Assembly: GCA_025980505.1 (NCBI GenBank)
Contig: JAICXI010000063.1
Coordinates: forward strand, 1 to 7,824
Length of the DNA: 7,824 nt
Reading direction: 5' to 3'
Source of the DNA: a bacterium
Lineage (GTDB): Bacteria; Oederibacteriota; Muellerivitia; Muellerivitales; Muellerivitaceae
Shown here: positions 5,616 through 7,824 of the stretch, piece after piece
Numbering within the stretch: position 1 is the first letter of the stretch
How the letters are laid out: each line of letters begins with the position of its first letter
Translations under genes and position numbers: made by a program
Notes under the pieces: model-generated
What the model was told of the DNA's origin: nothing
Seen by the model: only the letters and a program-made list of their open reading frames with translations
The model's database searches: none

Positions 5616-6926
5616 ATGCTCGACAACAAATTGCAAAAAACCATTTTCCATTTGACCAGCCTGGCCACCACCTGGTTCCCCCGCGGTGGGGCCTGGTTTT
5701 TCAACCACACCATCACCCCGGTTTTGGGCAACCCGCTCCTCGTGCGTTACCTCTTCCGGAAAAACTTAAAATCCCTTCAAAAGGTCCGGGAGTTCAAGAG
5801 GATCCTGGTCATTCCCGACATCCATATCGGGGACGCGGTCATGCTGCAAGGCGCGGCGCATGCTTTCCGCGACTTCTTCCCCGAAGCCCGGATCGACTAC
5901 GTCATCAAGAAGTCGGTGGCCTGCCTCATCGAAGGCAATCCCGCCATTTCCAACCTTTACCCCCTCTTCACCGGAACCATTTTCCCCAGCGAAGCCGATG
6001 TGCGGGCCGTCCAGGAACTGGTGGCCGGGAACCAGTACGACCTTTGCTTCAACTGTTGCCCTTTTTTCGAGAACAAGCGGCTTTTCCCCAAGGGCCAGAA
6101 CATCCTTAATTTCCTGACGGTGGCCCCCCAGTTGGTGCGCAACGACATCGACCAGACCGGCATCAACCATTTCCTTTTTCAATCCTATTTGTTCGTGGAA
6201 AGGCTCCTCAAAAAAAGGGTCCAATCGGTCCCCGCCAAGGCCTTCCGGGGCGTGCCGGTCACCCTTTCGGACCAAGCCTATGAAAAGGCCCGGGATTTCC
6301 TGAAGGAATCGGGCGTTCCGGACGGCAAGCCGCTGGTATTCCTGAACCCGGACACGGCTTCGCCCTATACCCTGATTCCCTTCCAGTACCAGGCCGAAAT
6401 CCTCAAACAAATGCTGGGAACGGATTCGACGGTGCTTTTCGGGACCGCTTTCGTCCACAAGGACGTCGAAAAGAAACTCTTGGAGACGTTGTCCGCAGAT
6501 GAAATAAAGAAGGTCATCGTCGTCCCGCCCACCCTGTCCATCGACGCCTACGCCGCCCTGGTGGATTTCGCCGACGTTTTCATTTCCGGTGATACCGGCC
6601 CCTTGCATATTGCGGCGGCCCGCAAATGTTCCCGGTCGGGCAAGGTGAAGTTCCGGAACCGGACCTTCGTCATCTCCATTTTCGGGGCCACTCCCGCCCG
6701 CATGTCGGGGTACGATTCGACCAACCCGCTCTTCCCGCCCGCCAACCAGGATGTGCTGTCGAGGACCTACGTTTCCGAAAGCCCCTGCCGCAACATCACC
6801 TGCGTGAACAAAATGGCCAAGACCTGTCAAAAGGTGCGGTGTTATGAAACATTGGACGTCGAAAGCATCGTCGCCGATATCAAGTCGCATCTGGAAAAAT
6901 TAAGCCCCGCCCAATGCCTTGCCTGA
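5616..6926 (+). CDS. Glycosyltransferase family 9 protein (heptosyltransferase-like)
   Basis: 436 residues, longer than typical 340-360-residue heptosyltransferases because of about 60 extra N-terminal residues and a Cys-bearing C-terminal segment. The first Rossmann half begins FKRILVIPDIHIGDAVMLQG (60-79), the acceptor-side GT9 signature with conserved GD at 72-73. The second half contains LVFLNPDT (240-247), FADVFISGDTGPLHIAAA (318-335; the donor-site GDTGPLH box, D326 and H331) and VISIFGATPAR (352-362). Four cysteines follow (C391, C396, C404, C409; CX4CX7CX4C), a pattern seen near the end of many GT9 proteins. It is expected at the inner membrane's cytoplasmic face, adding a heptose or related sugar to lipopolysaccharide core or another surface glycan. 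ATG 5616 is chosen over the in-frame TTG at 5556, because that extension overlaps the promoter. It converges on a DUF4254-like gene. The exact sugar is unknown. Confidence 0.9.
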   Translation: MLDNKLQKTIFHLTSLATTWFPRGGAWFFNHTITPVLGNPLLVRYLFRKNLKSLQKVREFKRILVIPDIHIGDAVMLQGAAHAFRDFFPEARIDYVIKKSVACLIEGNPAISNLYPLFTGTIFPSEADVRAVQELVAGNQYDLCFNCCPFFENKRLFPKGQNILNFLTVAPQLVRNDIDQTGINHFLFQSYLFVERLLKKRVQSVPAKAFRGVPVTLSDQAYEKARDFLKESGVPDGKPLVFLNPDTASPYTLIPFQYQAEILKQMLGTDSTVLFGTAFVHKDVEKKLLETLSADEIKKVIVVPPTLSIDAYAALVDFADVFISGDTGPLHIAAARKCSRSGKVKFRNRTFVISIFGATPARMSGYDSTNPLFPPANQDVLSRTYVSESPCRNITCVNKMAKTCQKVRCYETLDVESIVADIKSHLEKLSPAQCLA

Positions 6927-6946
6927 GGGCGGGGAAAGGGCCCGCC
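6927..6946. other. GC-rich hairpin between convergent genes
   Basis: GGCGGG (6928-6933) and CCCGCC (6941-6946) can pair around a 7-nt loop just past the GT9 stop and 26 nt from the opposing stop. It may end both transcripts, but no T tract follows on either strand, so it is not a standard intrinsic terminator. Confidence 0.35.
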
Positions 6947-6971
6947 TTGGGCCCGGCGCTTCCGGAGCCGT

Positions 6972-7409
6972 TCAACTTTTGGGGGCCGCCACCATCGACC
7001 ATATTTCCTTGTCGATGTTATCCATCGCATCGTTCCGCTTCTTGTTCCACACCGACACCTGGTCCGCCGCCTCAAGCCTGACGTTGTCCGCCAGGCTCTT
7101 GTTCCGCCTCGTGTCCTCGATGTTCCATAGCTTAATGTTGGCCTCGATAAGGTTCTGGATGACCTTCGCCAAACCCTCGGATTTTTCAAGGACGTTGTCC
7201 TGGTGGGCGTAATTCTTAAGCTTGGGCTGCTTGATCGTCCACTCGTCCCGGATTTCGCCCTCCAATATCTTGGAAACCATCTCGTTGATCTCGTTTTTCA
7301 GCCGTTCGGCCGTTTCATTCAATATCCTCATCGAATCCGAATCCTGGGTATGGTCCTTCCTGATTTCCAAAATCGACAACTTGTCTATAAGGCTTCCAAT
7401 CGTGTCCAT
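6972..7409 (-). CDS. DUF4254-like protein
   Basis: 145 residues, soluble, mostly charged and helical in appearance, without signal peptide or membrane segment. The N-terminal IGSLIDKLSILEIRKDHT (4-21) and the C-terminal block NIKLWNIEDTRR (91-102) followed by WNKKRNDAMDNID (121-133) match what I recall of DUF4254: an (L/I)IDKLSI opening, a W-x2-ED-x-R motif and a final R-N-D...ID helix. Members are about 200 residues, so this one is short. The family has no settled biochemical role but often sits beside GT9 glycosyltransferases in lipopolysaccharide loci, as here (convergent, 45 nt apart). ATG 7409 is chosen because GGGGAG lies 5 nt upstream. An in-frame start at 7505 would add 32 unconserved residues. 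The family call rests on motif memory; a related small DUF such as DUF6165 is the alternative. Confidence 0.65.
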   Translation of the reverse strand: MDTIGSLIDKLSILEIRKDHTQDSDSMRILNETAERLKNEINEMVSKILEGEIRDEWTIKQPKLKNYAHQDNVLEKSEGLAKVIQNLIEANIKLWNIEDTRRNKSLADNVRLEAADQVSVWNKKRNDAMDNIDKEIWSMVAAPKS

Positions 7410-7655
7410 TTCTGCTCCCCTAAAAAAATATTTTTGCCGGCCGAAACAACATCCGGAAGGACGACCCTCCTTCCCCGGAAAATGCGTTCCCAGACTCCGT
7501 TCCAAGCGTTCCCAAAAGCCCCGGCCGGAACGGCCGGCCTCAAGAAACCCGCGGGGCCCGTCCGAATCAACGGCCCTCGAACCTTGGGCACCGGAAAGGG
7601 CCCGGCCCTAAACCGGATTCCTTGAACCGAAAACATCCGCCGGGGACGGGCCTTT
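7410..7655. other. Non-coding, hairpin-rich intergenic region
   Basis: No convincing gene lies here. On the minus strand, just upstream of the DUF4254-like gene, are the ribosome-binding site GGGGAG (7420-7415), an A/T run (7422-7435) and a hairpin with arms GGAAGGA/TCCTTCC (7455-7461 with 7468-7474). GCGTTCCCA is repeated at 7484-7492 and 7506-7514. I see no confident promoter for the DUF4254-like gene; the A/T run is the likeliest -10 area. Confidence 0.5.
7514..7537 (-). terminator. Candidate weak terminator downstream of the right-edge gene
   Basis: On the minus strand CCGGCCG-TTC-CGGCCGG (7537-7521) forms a perfect 7-bp stem with a 3-nt loop. GGC and then TTTT (7517-7514) follow. The T tract is short and displaced by 3 nt, and the hairpin is about 120 nt past the stop of the gene it would end. 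Confidence 0.35.
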
Positions 7656-7657
7656 TT
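7555..7657 (+). ncRNA. Possible plus-strand structured RNA ending in a T tract
   Basis: GGCCCGTCC (7555-7563) is the exact reverse complement of GGACGGGCC (7644-7652), which is followed at once by TTTTT. Paired, these would close a structure of about 98 nt ending like an intrinsic terminator. No promoter is visible upstream, and a 9-bp match in such GC-rich DNA can arise by chance. Confidence 0.2.
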
Positions 7658-7824
7658 ATTTGGTGACGTACTTCTCCATCTTCTCGAACTTGTCGAAGGG
7701 CTTCTTGTCCGTGGAAATCCGGCCCCGCGTCTTCAGGACCTTCAATTCCTCGCGGGTGGGCTCCACCAGGTAAGTCGAGGGGGTAAAATAATCGAAGGCA
7801 ATCCCCTCTTTCCCCAGCTTCCGG
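7656..7824 (-). CDS. C-terminal fragment of an unrecognised protein
   Basis: The last 55 codons of a minus-strand gene that enters from the right edge and stops at TAA 7656-7658. I do not recognise the protein. The visible part is hydrophilic and lysine-rich (10 of 55 residues), with YFTPSTYLVEPTREELKVLK in its first half and KKPFDKFEKMEKYVTK at the end. There is no membrane segment or cysteine motif. Codon use resembles the neighbouring real genes, with mostly C or G in third positions, and no stop interrupts the frame up to the edge, which is why I take it as coding. About 245 nt separate it from the DUF4254-like gene downstream, so the two may be separate units. Confidence 0.6.
   Translation of the reverse strand, partial: RKLGKEGIAFDYFTPSTYLVEPTREELKVLKTRGRISTDKKPFDKFEKMEKYVTK

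Noticed and set aside
5766..6890. A 374-codon minus-strand open frame
   Set aside because: It is exactly antisense to the GT9 gene, which carries clear family motifs. The antisense translation shows none.
7422..7435. AAAAATATTTTT palindrome upstream of the DUF4254-like gene as an operator or terminator
   Set aside because: A/T-only palindromes of this length arise easily. There is no GC stem next to it and no second copy in the window.
7575..7583. GGTTCGAGG on the minus strand, resembling a tRNA T-loop
   Set aside because: No acceptor stem, anticodon arm or D arm can be placed around it.

Overview
The window is GC-rich bacterial chromosome. It carries the ribosomal protein pair rplM-rpsI together with ordinary household enzymes. 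A GT9 (heptosyltransferase-type) glycosyltransferase beside a DUF4254-like protein points to a diderm that makes lipopolysaccharide. A secreted glycoside-hydrolase-like protein would suit the uncultured polysaccharide-using lineages (Omnitrophota, Planctomycetota and similar), but the sequence alone does not fix the phylum.

Layout, left to right. Positions 1-1710 (minus): 5' part of a secreted agarase/cellulase-like protein whose catalytic barrel looks drastically shortened. 1717-2427 (minus): LOG-family nucleotide phosphoribohydrolase. 2450-2887 (minus): Nudix hydrolase. These three are tightly packed and probably co-transcribed in the order Nudix, LOG, GH-like. 2900-2937: strong intrinsic terminator facing the same way. 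2983-3836 (minus): rpsI and rplM, read from a perfect-consensus sigma70 promoter (3913-3940) through a leader of about 70 nt with two hairpins. 3990-4183: MITE-like imperfect inverted repeat flanked by a GCGTT(C) direct repeat. 4242-5501 (minus): ATZ/TRZ-type amidohydrolase. 5502-5615: divergent promoter region. 5616-6926 (plus): GT9 glycosyltransferase. 6972-7409 (minus): DUF4254-like protein, convergent with the GT9 gene. 7410-7655: non-coding, hairpin-rich. 7656-7824 (minus): 3' end of an unrecognised gene.

How the genes work together. rplM-rpsI is the classic L13-S9 operon. The hairpin after rpsI would lower expression of the Nudix-LOG-GH genes, which have no visible promoter of their own. 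GT9 and the DUF4254-like protein probably both serve surface-glycan assembly. The two genes diverging from 5502-5615 each have a TAGNNT box only 7-10 nt before their ATG and poor ribosome-binding sites, which suggests leaderless mRNAs.

No phage, CRISPR, toxin-antitoxin or defence system is visible. The most unusual items are the collapsed glycoside-hydrolase fold, the MITE-like element and the possible leaderless divergent pair.
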